Shown one piece after another: positions 8,421-17,108 of a DNA stretch of 33,089 nucleotides. Made by a program: the position numbers and the translations under genes. Positions within the stretch are counted from its first letter, which is position 1. Each line of letters starts with the position of its first letter. The notes under the pieces are model-generated. The model saw only the letters and a program-made list of their open reading frames with translations, was not told where the DNA came from and searched no databases. The DNA comes from Gallionella sp. (GTDB lineage: Bacteria > Pseudomonadota > Gammaproteobacteria > Burkholderiales > Gallionellaceae): the NCBI GenBank assembly GCA_030653355.1, contig JAURZN010000168.1:1-33089 (forward strand), read 5' to 3'.

Positions 8421-10373
8421 ATGTACGAACAAGTTTCTCACGCACTTCTGAACGAAATTCTGGTCAAGCTGAAACCTGAAATAGGGAACGTCAGGCTACG
8501 GCATTTCTACACTCGCCTGGGGGCGAATTTTTATGCCATACACTCTCTGTTTTATCAGTTATATGGAGAACGTTCAGACTTCAAGGAGCAGATGACCAGC
8601 CTGGTTGAAACGCTGCTCTTTCGTTATATCAAGCGCCCTCCCCAGTTGCGTAAATCTGATCTGGCGCGCGAAATAAATTACAACTGGTTCCTCAGTCAGA
8701 AATGGGTCGGGATGGCGCTGTACTGCGACCGTTACGCCGACGACCTGAGAGGCTTGCGCGCAAATTTGCCTTATTTGCAGGAACTGGGCGTCAATATGCT
8801 GCACATCATGCCGATACTCGACTGCCCGCCGGATAACAGTGATGGCGGTTATGCGGTGCGTGATTTTCACCGGGTAGATCCGCGCTTCGGGACGACGAAG
8901 GATGTCGAAGTGCTGGCCGCGACGCTCAGGAGAAATGACATTCTGCTGGTGCTGGATATCGTGGTTAACCACACGTCGAATGAGCATGAATGGGCGCGGC
9001 GTGCGCGCAATGGCGAGAAAAAATACCAGGATTATTATTACGTCTTCGCCGACCGTGAGATTCCAGACCGTTTTGAAGCGAGCATGCCCGAGATATTCCC
9101 CGCCACCTCTCCCGGTAATTTCACCTGGGATGAGGAAATGGGCAAGTGGGTGATGACGGTATTCAACAGTTATCAGTGGGATTTGAATTACCGCAATCCG
9201 GCCGTGTTCATCGAGATGATAGACATCATCCTGTTCTGGGCAAACAAGGGAGCGGATATTTTGCGCCTCGATGCGGTGGCGTTTTTGTGGAAAAAAATGG
9301 GCAGCGTGTGCCAGAATGAGCGCGAGGCACACTTGATACTGCAACTAATGAAGGACTGCTGCCAGGTGACCGCGCCGGGTGTGCTGTTCATTGCGGAGGC
9401 CATCGTCTCACCCAACGAAATCACCAAGTATTTCGGCGAGGACGCGATCAATGCCAAGGAATGCGAGATAGCCTATAACGCCACGTTCATGTCGCTGCTC
9501 TGGGATGCGGTTGCGACCAAGAATGCCGCGCTGCTCAACATGGGAATCAACAGCCTGCCGCAGAAACTGGAAAGGGCGACCTGGCTCAACTACGTGCGCT
9601 GTCACGATGATATCGGTCTCGGTTTCAATGACAATGATGCACGCTTATGCGGTTACGATCCTGCGCAGCACCGGCGTTTTCTGATCGATTATTTCACCGG
9701 GCGCTTCCCCGGTTCATCCGCCAAAGGCCTGCCTTTCGGCGAAAATCCCAAGACCGGCGATGCGCGCATCTCGGGTTCACTGGCATCGCTGGTCGGGCTC
9801 GAATCCGCGCTTGAAAGTCAAAATGAGGAAGAAGTCGACAAGGCGATCAAGACCATACTGTTGTTGCACAGCATGATATTGTCTTTTGGCGGGATACCGC
9901 TGTTGTACTACGGCGATGCGATCGGCATGCTCAACAGTCTGGAATACCTCGCTGAACCTTCCAAGCGCGATGACAATCGCTGGGTGCATCGTTCGCGATT
10001 TGACTGGAACAAGGCGGGAAAACGCCATCAGACCGGCTCGGTAGAGCAGCGTATCTTCAGTGGACTGAAAAAGATGATTGCCTTGCGTAAAGAGACGACG
10101 GCATTCGCGGATTTCGACGACAGGCGGCTGCTGCCGGTAGAGAATTCCAAGTTGCTGGTTTTTTCGCGGACGGAAATAAAAAATCAGCACAACAGCGTGC
10201 TGGTGATCGCTAACTTCGACATCCACCCGCAAAAGCTGCACGTCGGTGTGTTAAGGTCGCACGGATTTTTCCAGCGCGGCAGCATGCTGGACAGCTGTTC
10301 GGGAGAGCGAACAACGGTCGAAAATGATGAAATCATCCTGCCGCCGCTATCCTGTTATTGGTTAACCGATTAA
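8421..10373 (+). CDS. ams: Amylosucrase (GH13 family)
   Basis: Amylosucrase splits sucrose, transferring glucose to an alpha-1,4-glucan and releasing fructose. The 650-residue protein has the long helical N-terminal part typical of amylosucrases, then the GH13 barrel. Visible conserved regions are VLDIVVNHTS, ADILRLDAVAFL with the nucleophile aspartate, LFIAEAIVSPNE with the acid/base glutamate, and VRCHDDIG with the transition-state aspartate. A C-terminal beta domain follows. ATG 8421 is chosen because GAAAGGG ends five bases before it; GTG 8415 lies inside that site. Placed after the sucrose-making genes, it gives the cell a route from sucrose to storage glucan, with the fructokinase recycling fructose. 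Confidence 0.93.
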   Translation: MYEQVSHALLNEILVKLKPEIGNVRLRHFYTRLGANFYAIHSLFYQLYGERSDFKEQMTSLVETLLFRYIKRPPQLRKSDLAREINYNWFLSQKWVGMALYCDRYADDLRGLRANLPYLQELGVNMLHIMPILDCPPDNSDGGYAVRDFHRVDPRFGTTKDVEVLAATLRRNDILLVLDIVVNHTSNEHEWARRARNGEKKYQDYYYVFADREIPDRFEASMPEIFPATSPGNFTWDEEMGKWVMTVFNSYQWDLNYRNPAVFIEMIDIILFWANKGADILRLDAVAFLWKKMGSVCQNEREAHLILQLMKDCCQVTAPGVLFIAEAIVSPNEITKYFGEDAINAKECEIAYNATFMSLLWDAVATKNAALLNMGINSLPQKLERATWLNYVRCHDDIGLGFNDNDARLCGYDPAQHRRFLIDYFTGRFPGSSAKGLPFGENPKTGDARISGSLASLVGLESALESQNEEEVDKAIKTILLLHSMILSFGGIPLLYYGDAIGMLNSLEYLAEPSKRDDNRWVHRSRFDWNKAGKRHQTGSVEQRIFSGLKKMIALRKETTAFADFDDRRLLPVENSKLLVFSRTEIKNQHNSVLVIANFDIHPQKLHVGVLRSHGFFQRGSMLDSCSGERTTVENDEIILPPLSCYWLTD

Positions 10374-10392
10374 TTTACAAGGAGAGAAATGC

Positions 10393-11220
10393 ATGATCAA
10401 GAAATGTCTTTTCCCCGTGGCAGGGTATGGAACACGCTTCCTTCCGGCTACCAAGGCGCAACCCAAGGAAATGCTGCCCATTCTCACCAAACCGCTCGTT
10501 CAGTACGGTGTGGAGGAAGCTCTGGCGGCGGGAATGGATCATATCGCGTTCGTTACCGGACGCAATAAGCGCGCCATTGAAGACCATTTCGATATCACCT
10601 ACGAACTGGAAGATATGATCAGCGGCACCATCAGGGAACGCCAGTTGAATTGCGTCCGAAATCTGATCGAGCAGTGTACATTTACCTACACGCGACAAAA
10701 TCACATGCGCGGACTCGGGGACGCCATTCTGATCGGTGAGGCGCTGATCGGTGAGCAGCCTTTCGGCGTAATCCTGGCAGATGATCTGGGCGTCGGCGAG
10801 CCGGATGGCATCATGGCGCAGATGGTGAGGGTCTATGAGAAATATCGTTGCAGTATCGTTGCGGTCGAGGAAGTGCCCGTCGAAGAAGTGGACAAGTACG
10901 GTATCGTCAGCGGTCAGCGTCTGGACGATCAGCATATCCGGGTCGAGCGCATGGTGGAAAAACCGTCACCGCTGGATGCACCGTCCAACCTCGCCGTCAT
11001 CGGGCGTTACATCCTGACCCCGGATATATTCGACATATTGAGGAACACGCCGCCCGGCAAGAACGGCGAAGTGCAGCTTACCGATGCATTGCAAGCCCAA
11101 GCTGCGAACGGTAAGGTGATCGCTTACCGCTTCCGGGGTCAGCGGTTTGATTGTGGAAGTATCGAAGGCTTTGTGGATGCGACCAACTTCTTTTTCAATC
11201 GTATGCAGGAACAGCAGTAA
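10393..11220 (+). CDS. galU: UTP-glucose-1-phosphate uridylyltransferase
   Basis: GalU makes UDP-glucose from UTP and glucose-1-phosphate. The 275-residue length is standard. The nucleotide-binding start FPVAGYGTRFLPATKAQPKEMLP, the central ADDLGV segment, the VEEVPxEEVDKYGIV block and the sugar-binding VERMVEKPSP are all recognisable. A GGAGAG six bases before the ATG supports the start. Being the last gene of the sucrose operon, 19 bases after amylosucrase, it probably supplies the glucosyl donor for the sucrose-phosphate synthase. Confidence 0.96.
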   Translation: MIKKCLFPVAGYGTRFLPATKAQPKEMLPILTKPLVQYGVEEALAAGMDHIAFVTGRNKRAIEDHFDITYELEDMISGTIRERQLNCVRNLIEQCTFTYTRQNHMRGLGDAILIGEALIGEQPFGVILADDLGVGEPDGIMAQMVRVYEKYRCSIVAVEEVPVEEVDKYGIVSGQRLDDQHIRVERMVEKPSPLDAPSNLAVIGRYILTPDIFDILRNTPPGKNGEVQLTDALQAQAANGKVIAYRFRGQRFDCGSIEGFVDATNFFFNRMQEQQ

Positions 11221-11224
11221 GGCG

Positions 11225-11270
11225 TTGTTCCCGCATACGACGCAAACCCGGGCGGGGTTTGCGGGAACAA
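11225..11270. terminator. Hairpin between convergent galU and reductase genes
   Basis: Two nested inverted repeats fill this short convergent gap. The inner one is GCAAACCC (11242-11249) with GGGTTTGC (11255-11262). The outer one is TTGTTCCCGC (11225-11234) with GCGGGAACAA (11261-11270). They share two bases, so the pairings partly compete. No long T-run follows on either strand, so a bidirectional transcript-end role is likely but not certain. Confidence 0.5.
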
Positions 11271-11280
11271 TGCATAATTC

Positions 11281-12288
11281 TCAACTCTTGGGAACGAAGG
11301 TGAAGGCGTCGGAAAAGAACGCTTCGTTGGGCAGACCGCGCTGCGCAGTAAAGTCCGTGTGTGCTGCTTCGACAACGACCGGGGCGCCGCAGACATAGGC
11401 TTCGTGTGCGGACAGGTCGCTGTAGTCTTCCAGCACGGCCTGATGGACGAAACCGCTGCGTCCCTGCCATTCGTCTTCAGGCAGCGCGTCAGACAGTACC
11501 GGGGTGAATTTGATCCCTTGCGCTTCCCATTGTTGAGCCATGTCCAGCATGTATAGATCGGACAATTTGCGCGCCCCCCAGTAAAAGTGCATGGCACGCT
11601 TGATGCCGATATGCAGCGCGTGTTCGATAATGGCTTTAACCGGCGCAAAGCCCGTGCCGCTGGCGACAAAAATGATAGGCCTGTCGGAGTCTTCGCGCAG
11701 GAAAAAACTACCCAGCGGGCCCTTGAAGCGCAGAATGTCGCGCTCTTTCATCTCGTTAAAAACATGCTGGGTAAACGCGCCACCGGTAATGTTGCGGATA
11801 TGCAATTCCAGTAATTCATCGTTGTGCGGCGCATTGGCCAGCGAAAAGCTGCGCGGCTTCTGATCCTTGAGCAGTATGTCTATGTACTGTCCCGCGAGGA
11901 ATTGCAGGCGTTCATTGGCGGGCAGTTTGAGTTTCAACACCATCACATCGGCAGCAGGTTTTTCCATGCTATGTACCCGGCAAGGCATGGTTTTGACTTG
12001 AATATCCTTGACTGCACTAACTTCCTGACATTCGATCACCAGATCGGATTGCGGCTTTGCGCAGCAGAACAGAGCCATCCCGCTGGTTTTTTCCGCCTCA
12101 GTCAATGCGCTGCCGTGGCCGTGATCAATCTCGCCCTGCAGCACTTTCCCCTTGCACGCGCCGCATACCCCGTCACGGCAGCTGTATGGCAGGTTATAAC
12201 CATGCCTGAGTGCGGCTTCGAGTAGGGTTTCATTCGTTTCGACGGGGAACTGGTGACCGCTGGGTTGTATCGTGGTTTGAAAAGTCAT
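11281..12288 (-). CDS. 2Fe-2S ferredoxin/FAD/NAD(P)H oxidoreductase (AscD-like)
   Basis: The 335-residue protein carries an N-terminal plant-type 2Fe-2S domain (about 1-90) with cysteines in SCRDGVCGAC and the fourth in ALFCC. It continues with a ferredoxin-NADP reductase module: FAD-binding RSFSLAN and the NAD(P)-binding glycine loop IFVASGTGFAPV. Such proteins pass electrons from NAD(P)H through FAD to the iron-sulfur centre. In betaproteobacteria they are often labelled CDP-6-deoxy-delta-3,4-glucoseen reductase, but no deoxysugar genes lie here, so that specific label is not supported. The physiological partner is unknown. It is transcribed alone, divergent from the epimerase gene. Confidence 0.88.
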   Translation of the reverse strand: MTFQTTIQPSGHQFPVETNETLLEAALRHGYNLPYSCRDGVCGACKGKVLQGEIDHGHGSALTEAEKTSGMALFCCAKPQSDLVIECQEVSAVKDIQVKTMPCRVHSMEKPAADVMVLKLKLPANERLQFLAGQYIDILLKDQKPRSFSLANAPHNDELLELHIRNITGGAFTQHVFNEMKERDILRFKGPLGSFFLREDSDRPIIFVASGTGFAPVKAIIEHALHIGIKRAMHFYWGARKLSDLYMLDMAQQWEAQGIKFTPVLSDALPEDEWQGRSGFVHQAVLEDYSDLSAHEAYVCGAPVVVEAAHTDFTAQRGLPNEAFFSDAFTFVPKS

Positions 12289-12345
12289 GATGGATTGCTG
12301 TGTGGCGGTTGCACGAAAGTGTGAATTTTAACGCATAATTCATCC

Positions 12346-13206
12346 ATGAAACGAATACTCATTGTTGGCTGTGGGGATATTGCCCTGCGCACTATCCCCT
12401 TGTTGGTCCGTCGCTACCGGGTGTACGCACTGATCCGCAATGCCGGTTACGGCGCTAAATTAAGAGCGCTGGGTGCGATTCCCGTAAGTGGCGATCTGGA
12501 TAAGCGCGCGTCTCTGACACGCATATCAGGCCTTGCCGATGCGGTGTTGCACTTCGCGCCTCCCGCTGCGACGGATGGCATCGACACGCGCACGCGTAAT
12601 TTGCTCGGTGTTTTATCCCGGGGCACTTTGCCGTCCTGTCTGGTTTATATCAGCACCAGCGGCGTGTATGGCGATTGCAAGGGGGCCTGGGTGTCCGAGA
12701 GTCATGCGCTGAATGCGCAATCGTCGCGCGCGCAACGGCGGGTGGATGCCGAACGGCAGATTCGCGACTGGGCAAGGCGCAATGAAGTGCGGGCAAGTAT
12801 TTTGCGCGTGCCGGGCATTTACGCCGCTACGCGTTTGCCATTAAGTCGTTTGCAGCAGCCGTGTATCGTGGCCGATGAAGATGGTTATACCAATCATATC
12901 CATGCCGACGATCTGGCCGGCATCAGTCTGGCGGCACTGGAACGGGGCAAGCCCTGTCGCGTTTATCACGCCAGCGATGACAGCCAGATGAAAATGGGTG
13001 AGTATTTCGATGCTGTGGCGGATGCCTATGGCTTGCCACACGCGCCGCGCATGACGCGATGCGAAGTGCAACATGCCGTGTCGCCTGTGATGTGGTCGTT
13101 TATTAACGAATCGCGCAGGCTGGAAAATGAACGTATCAAACAGGAACTGAAAGTAGTGCTGAAATATCCGACTGTGGCGGATTTTCTGTCTGAAATGAAA
13201 CGCTAG
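12346..13206 (+). CDS. NAD(P)-binding SDR-type epimerase (YeeZ-like)
   Basis: This 286-residue protein has an N-terminal Rossmann fold (ILIVGCGDIALRTIPLL) and an extended short-chain dehydrogenase layout. LVYISTSGVYGD carries the serine/tyrosine region and LRVPGIYA is the typical later strand. It resembles the YeeZ/YbjT-type family commonly called NAD-dependent epimerase/dehydratase, whose substrate is not established. The first motif reads GCGDIA, a loosened form of GxxGxxG. It lies 57 bases from the divergent reductase gene and ends at a strong hairpin facing htpG. Confidence 0.82.
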   Translation: MKRILIVGCGDIALRTIPLLVRRYRVYALIRNAGYGAKLRALGAIPVSGDLDKRASLTRISGLADAVLHFAPPAATDGIDTRTRNLLGVLSRGTLPSCLVYISTSGVYGDCKGAWVSESHALNAQSSRAQRRVDAERQIRDWARRNEVRASILRVPGIYAATRLPLSRLQQPCIVADEDGYTNHIHADDLAGISLAALERGKPCRVYHASDDSQMKMGEYFDAVADAYGLPHAPRMTRCEVQHAVSPVMWSFINESRRLENERIKQELKVVLKYPTVADFLSEMKR

Positions 13207-13211
13207 ATGTA

Positions 13212-13237
13212 ACAAGGCCGGATTGCTCCGGCTTTGT
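13212..13237. terminator. Terminator hairpin between the epimerase gene and htpG
   Basis: An 11-base stem, ACAAGGCCGGA (13212-13222) with TCCGGCTTTGT (13227-13237), has a four-base loop TTGC and one G-T pair. It sits between two convergent genes and can serve both strands; on the plus strand it is followed by a short T-containing run (CGTTT). Confidence 0.7.
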
Positions 13238-13260
13238 CGTTTACTCAGGGTACAGATTGC

Positions 13261-15159
13261 TTAGCTTGCGCGCATTTCCAGCATCAGGTGATTGATGCGC
13301 TTCACGAAACCGGCCGGATCGTCGAGTTGCCCGCCTTCAGCCAGCAAAGCCTGATCGAACAATACTGCGGCCCAGTCGTCGAAATGCTGGGTTTCAGCCT
13401 TCAGGCGAATCACCACCGGATGTTGCGGGTTGATTTCCAGAATCGGCATTGATTCCGGTATCTTCTGTCCCGCTGCTTTCAGCATGCGCGCCATGTTGCC
13501 GCTCATGTCATCTTCGTCCGCGACCAGGCAGGCAGGGGAGTCGGTCAAGCGGTGCGTGACGCGTACTTCTTTTACCCGTCCGGACAGGCTGGTTTCGATC
13601 TTTTCGGTCAGTTCCTTGTGCTCGGTTGCCTGTTTTTCCTGATCCTGCTTTTCGGCTTCATCTTCCAGCGCGCCCAGATCCAGACCGCCCTTGGCGACCG
13701 AGACCAGCGATTTTTCCTTGAATTCAGTCAGCGAACCGACTACCCATTCGTCCACGCGAGCCGAGAGCAGCAGCACTTCGATGCCCTTCTTGCGGAAGAC
13801 TTCCAGATGCGGACTGTTCTTTGCCGCATTGAAGCTGTCGGCGGTGATGTAGTAAATCTTGTCCTGACCTTCCTTCATGCGGGTGATGTAATCGGCCAGA
13901 GAAACGGTTTCGTCGGGCGTGTCGCTCAGGGTGGAGGCGAAGCGCAACAGCCCTGCAATCCTGTCCTTGTTGGCGAAATCTTGGCCTACGCCTTCCTTGA
14001 TGACCTGACCAAACTCGCCCCAGAAGGTGGTAAATTTGTCCGTGTCATTGCCAGCCAGTTCTTCCAGCAGGCCGAGCACCTTCTTGGTGCAACCCTCGCG
14101 TATCGCCTTGATGTCTTTTGATTCCTGCAGAATCTCGCGCGACACGTTGAGGGGCAGATTGTTGGAATCGACGATGCCGCGCACGAAGCGCAGATAGGAA
14201 GGCAGCAATTGTTCTGCATCGTCCATGATGAATACGCGCTTTACATACAACTTGATGCCGTGCTGCGCCTTGTGATCCCACAGATCGAATGGCGCACGGG
14301 CAGGTACATAGAGCAGCTGTGTATATTCCTGACGGCCTTCCACGCGGGCATGCGTCCACGCCAGCGGGTCTTCATAGTCGTGACCGACATGCTTGTAAAA
14401 CGCCTTGTATTCGTCTTCGGAAATCTCGTTCTTGGAGCGTGCCCACAGCGCGGACGCCTGATTGACTGTTTCGTCTTCTTCGGTGATGGTCTGGGCGCCG
14501 TCTTTCCACTCCTCTTTTTTCATCACGATAGGCTGGACGATATGGTCGGAATATTTGTGGATGATGGAGCGGACCTTGTGACCGGAGAGCAGATCGTCCT
14601 GATCTTCGCGCAGATGCAGGGTAATGGTGGTGCCGCGATTGGCTTTCTCAACCATTTCGATGACGAATTCGCCGCCGCCATCCGATTCCCAGCATACGCC
14701 CTGATCGGCATTCTCACCGGCACGGCGGGTGGTGACCGTGACCTTGTCTGCCACGATAAAGGCGGAATAGAAACCGACGCCAAACTGACCGATCAGTCCT
14801 GCGTCCTTTTGCTGGTCGCCGGAGAGCTTGGAGAAAAACTCGCGCGTGCCGGATTTGGCTATCGTACCCAGATTGTTGATCACTTCGTCGCGGTTCATGC
14901 CGATGCCGTTGTCCGCAATCGTCAGCGTGCGCGCTTCCTTGTCGTAGCTCAGACTGATTTTCAGTTCGGAATCGTTCTCGAACATCGAGTCGTTGTGCAG
15001 GGCTTCAAAGCGCAGCTTGTCGCAGGCATCAGAGGCGTTGGAAATCAGTTCGCGCAGGAAAATTTCACGATTGGAATACAGTGAATGGATCATCAATTGC
15101 AGAAGTTGTTTAACTTCTGTCTGGAATCCCATCGTTTCGCGATTAGTGCTTGCAGTCAT
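13261..15159 (-). CDS. htpG: Molecular chaperone HtpG (Hsp90)
   Basis: HtpG is the bacterial Hsp90, an ATP-driven dimeric cytosolic chaperone. The 632-residue protein shows the GHKL ATPase motifs [20 protein letters not shown] and [11 protein letters not shown] in the N domain (about 1-230), the middle domain, and a C-terminal dimerisation part. A longer open frame exists upstream, but the ATG at 15159 ([15 protein letters not shown]) is chosen because AAGGA lies five bases before it and it matches family starts. It is transcribed alone from a heat-shock promoter about 40 bases upstream. The stop lies just beyond the hairpin shared with the epimerase gene. Confidence 0.97.
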   Translation of the reverse strand: MTASTNRETMGFQTEVKQLLQLMIHSLYSNREIFLRELISNASDACDKLRFEALHNDSMFENDSELKISLSYDKEARTLTIADNGIGMNRDEVINNLGTIAKSGTREFFSKLSGDQQKDAGLIGQFGVGFYSAFIVADKVTVTTRRAGENADQGVCWESDGGGEFVIEMVEKANRGTTITLHLREDQDDLLSGHKVRSIIHKYSDHIVQPIVMKKEEWKDGAQTITEEDETVNQASALWARSKNEISEDEYKAFYKHVGHDYEDPLAWTHARVEGRQEYTQLLYVPARAPFDLWDHKAQHGIKLYVKRVFIMDDAEQLLPSYLRFVRGIVDSNNLPLNVSREILQESKDIKAIREGCTKKVLGLLEELAGNDTDKFTTFWGEFGQVIKEGVGQDFANKDRIAGLLRFASTLSDTPDETVSLADYITRMKEGQDKIYYITADSFNAAKNSPHLEVFRKKGIEVLLLSARVDEWVVGSLTEFKEKSLVSVAKGGLDLGALEDEAEKQDQEKQATEHKELTEKIETSLSGRVKEVRVTHRLTDSPACLVADEDDMSGNMARMLKAAGQKIPESMPILEINPQHPVVIRLKAETQHFDDWAAVLFDQALLAEGGQLDDPAGFVKRINHLMLEMRAS

Positions 15160-15195
15160 AGCAGTCCTTTTTACGGTTGAACAAAGTGACGAGGA

Positions 15196-15223
15196 AGATG
15201 GGGCGGTAATGCGGAATTTCAAG
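15196..15223 (-). promoter_or_regulatory. Sigma-32 heat-shock promoter of htpG
   Basis: Read on the minus strand, CTTGAA (15223-15218) is followed after 14 bases by CCCCATCT (15203-15196). This matches the RpoH consensus CTTGAAA/CCCCATnT almost perfectly. Transcription would start near 15189, giving a leader of about 30 bases before the htpG ATG. Confidence 0.85.
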
Positions 15224-15345
15224 GGGGGTAAAACAGGATTGAGGTATTAGTTGGGTAGTCGCCTACCCCAGATTGCATTGCATCCGGGCAACGCTAAAAT
15301 CACCACTTATCCATGTGATGTTTTGTCGTCCTGGCAGCGGCTGTC

Positions 15346-16377
15346 TTACTCGGCTTTTGAGAATCGTCCGCTAAACTCAATTAGTTGCTCCAGTCTGGCT
15401 TTTGCAGATCCGTCGGCGATGACTTCAGCGGCGCGTGCAATGCCGTCGTTCAGCGTAGTGCTTAATCCCGCCGCGTAGATCGCCGCACCCGCATTCAGTT
15501 GCACGATGTCGCGAGGTGCGCCTGCCTTGTTGTTCAATACGTCGCGCAGCATGTCGCAGGCTTCATCGGCATTCGACACGCGCAGCAGCTCGTTCGAGGC
15601 GCGCGTCAGGCCGAATTGCTCCGGTGTCACGCTGTACTCGCTGACTTTTCCGTCTTTCAGTTCAGCGATATAAGTTTCTGTATTTATTGATATTTCGTCC
15701 ATTCCATCCGCGCCGTGTACCACCAGCACATGACGGCTGCCGAGTTCGCCCATGACTTGTGCGAGTTTCCCGGTCAGCGATTGATTGAATACGCCCAGCA
15801 CCTGATTTTGCGCGTTGGCCGGATTGGTCAGCGGCCCCAGCATGTTGAACAGGGTGCGTACGCCGAGTTCGCGGCGCACCGGAGCGGCGTGTTTCATCGC
15901 GCTGTGATGGTTGGGCGCGAACATGAAACCGATACCGATTTTATCTACACACTGCGCGACCTGATCGGGCGTAAGACCGACATTCACGCCCAGTTTTTCC
16001 AACACATCCGCGCTGCCGCAGGTGCTGGAAACCGAACGGCCACCATGCTTGGCGACGCGCGCCCCCGCTGCTGCTGCAACGAAGGCGCTGGCGGTGGAAA
16101 CGTTGAAGGTGCTGATGCCATCGCCCCCGGTGCCGCAGGTGTCGATCAGATGGTCGGTATTATGCAGCGTTACCTTGCTGGATAATTCGCGCATCACGGC
16201 TGCCGCCGCCGCGATCTCGCTGACCGTCTCGCCTTTCATGCGCAGCGCGACCAGTACTGCGGCGATCTGTGCGGGAGTGAGTTGTCCTCCCATGATGTGT
16301 TCCATCAGTTCGCGCATTTGTGCGTAGGACAGATCATTGCGCTCTATCAGCCTGCCGAGTGTCTGTGAGTAATGCAT
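15346..16377 (-). CDS. trpD: Anthranilate phosphoribosyltransferase
   Basis: TrpD joins anthranilate to phosphoribosyl pyrophosphate, the second dedicated step of tryptophan synthesis. The 343-residue protein shows the family signature DTCGTGGDGISTFNVSTA (about 79-97), the KHGGRSVSSTCGSADVLE block, and the anthranilate-binding NHHSAMKHAAPVRRELGVRT. Its ATG overlaps the trpG stop codon by one base (TAATG), so the two are translationally coupled. Usually trpC follows, but here the next gene downstream is htpG on its own promoter, so trpC must lie elsewhere. Confidence 0.97.
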   Translation of the reverse strand: MHYSQTLGRLIERNDLSYAQMRELMEHIMGGQLTPAQIAAVLVALRMKGETVSEIAAAAAVMRELSSKVTLHNTDHLIDTCGTGGDGISTFNVSTASAFVAAAAGARVAKHGGRSVSSTCGSADVLEKLGVNVGLTPDQVAQCVDKIGIGFMFAPNHHSAMKHAAPVRRELGVRTLFNMLGPLTNPANAQNQVLGVFNQSLTGKLAQVMGELGSRHVLVVHGADGMDEISINTETYIAELKDGKVSEYSVTPEQFGLTRASNELLRVSNADEACDMLRDVLNNKAGAPRDIVQLNAGAAIYAAGLSTTLNDGIARAAEVIADGSAKARLEQLIEFSGRFSKAE

Positions 16378-16946
16378 TATTTCGCTCCCTTGAGGAAGTT
16401 TGCCAGCATCTCATGCCCGTGTTCGGTGAGGATAGACTCGGGATGGAACTGCACGCCGTGGATAGCCAGCGTCTTGTGGCGCACGCCCATAATCTCGCCA
16501 TCGTCAGTCCAGGCGGTAATTTCCAGACAGTCCGGCAGGGTCGCGCGCGCGATTACCAGCGAGTGATATCGCGTCGCGGTGAACGGATTGGGCAGGCCGG
16601 TAAACACGCTGTTGCCGTGATGATGAATCGACGAAGTCTTGCCGTGCATCAGTTGTTTGGCGTGTATGATCTCGCCGCCAAACGCCTGACCTATGCTCTG
16701 ATGGCCCAGACATACGCCGAGGATGGGAATCCTGCCGGCGAAATGTTGTATCGTGGCGACCGAGATGCCCGCTTCATTCGGCGTACAGGGGCCGGGCGAT
16801 ACCACGATATGCTGCGGATTCATTTTCTCAATCTGCTCGACGGTGATTTCGTCATTGCGATGTACTTCCACCTCAGCGCCCAGTTCGGCGAAATACTGCA
16901 CCAGATTGTAGGTGAAGGAGTCGTAATTATCGATCATTAACAGCAA
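16377..16946 (-). CDS. trpG: Anthranilate synthase glutamine amidotransferase subunit
   Basis: TrpG releases ammonia from glutamine for TrpE; this type may also serve para-aminobenzoate synthesis. The class I amidotransferase triad is visible: the cysteine in [15 protein letters not shown] and the HxE pair in GVQFHPESI. The TTG at 16946 gives [14 protein letters not shown], the usual family start, with GGA six bases upstream. The next ATG (16937) leaves no spaced ribosome-binding site. The length is 189 residues. Its normal partner trpE lies about 9.7 kb away on the same strand, separated by a restriction-modification island, so trpGD may need their own promoter or readthrough from hsdR. Confidence 0.95.
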   Translation of the reverse strand: MLLMIDNYDSFTYNLVQYFAELGAEVEVHRNDEITVEQIEKMNPQHIVVSPGPCTPNEAGISVATIQHFAGRIPILGVCLGHQSIGQAFGGEIIHAKQLMHGKTSSIHHHGNSVFTGLPNPFTATRYHSLVIARATLPDCLEITAWTDDGEIMGVRHKTLAIHGVQFHPESILTEHGHEMLANFLKGAK

Positions 16947-16997
16947 TTTAATTCCAATCTTTTGATTATTAAGGAATAGCAATCTGCAACATAGTTC

Positions 16998-17019
16998 AGA
17001 TACCCCCTGAGATACCCCC
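16998..17019. repeat. Tandem AGATACCCCC pair upstream of trpG
   Basis: AGATACCCCC occurs at 16998-17007 and again at 17010-17019 with TG between. On the minus strand it reads as GGGGGTATCT twice. I recall tandem GGGGGTAT motifs near ends of integrase-borne islands, so this could be a scar at the island edge next to trpG. No integrase gene or matching second end was found. The rest of the 16947-17108 gap shows nothing I can name. Confidence 0.5.
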
Positions 17020-17108
17020 ATTCTGTTCGGGTAGTCTCGGATATTGCAACCCAGATCACCGCTCCTAAAATGGCATCTCCATTTAATCCGCTCATTATCT
17101 CATCCTAG

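Noticed and set aside
14209-15084. 291-codon frame antisense to htpG
   Set aside because: Shadow of the Hsp90 gene with no ribosome-binding site or known motif.
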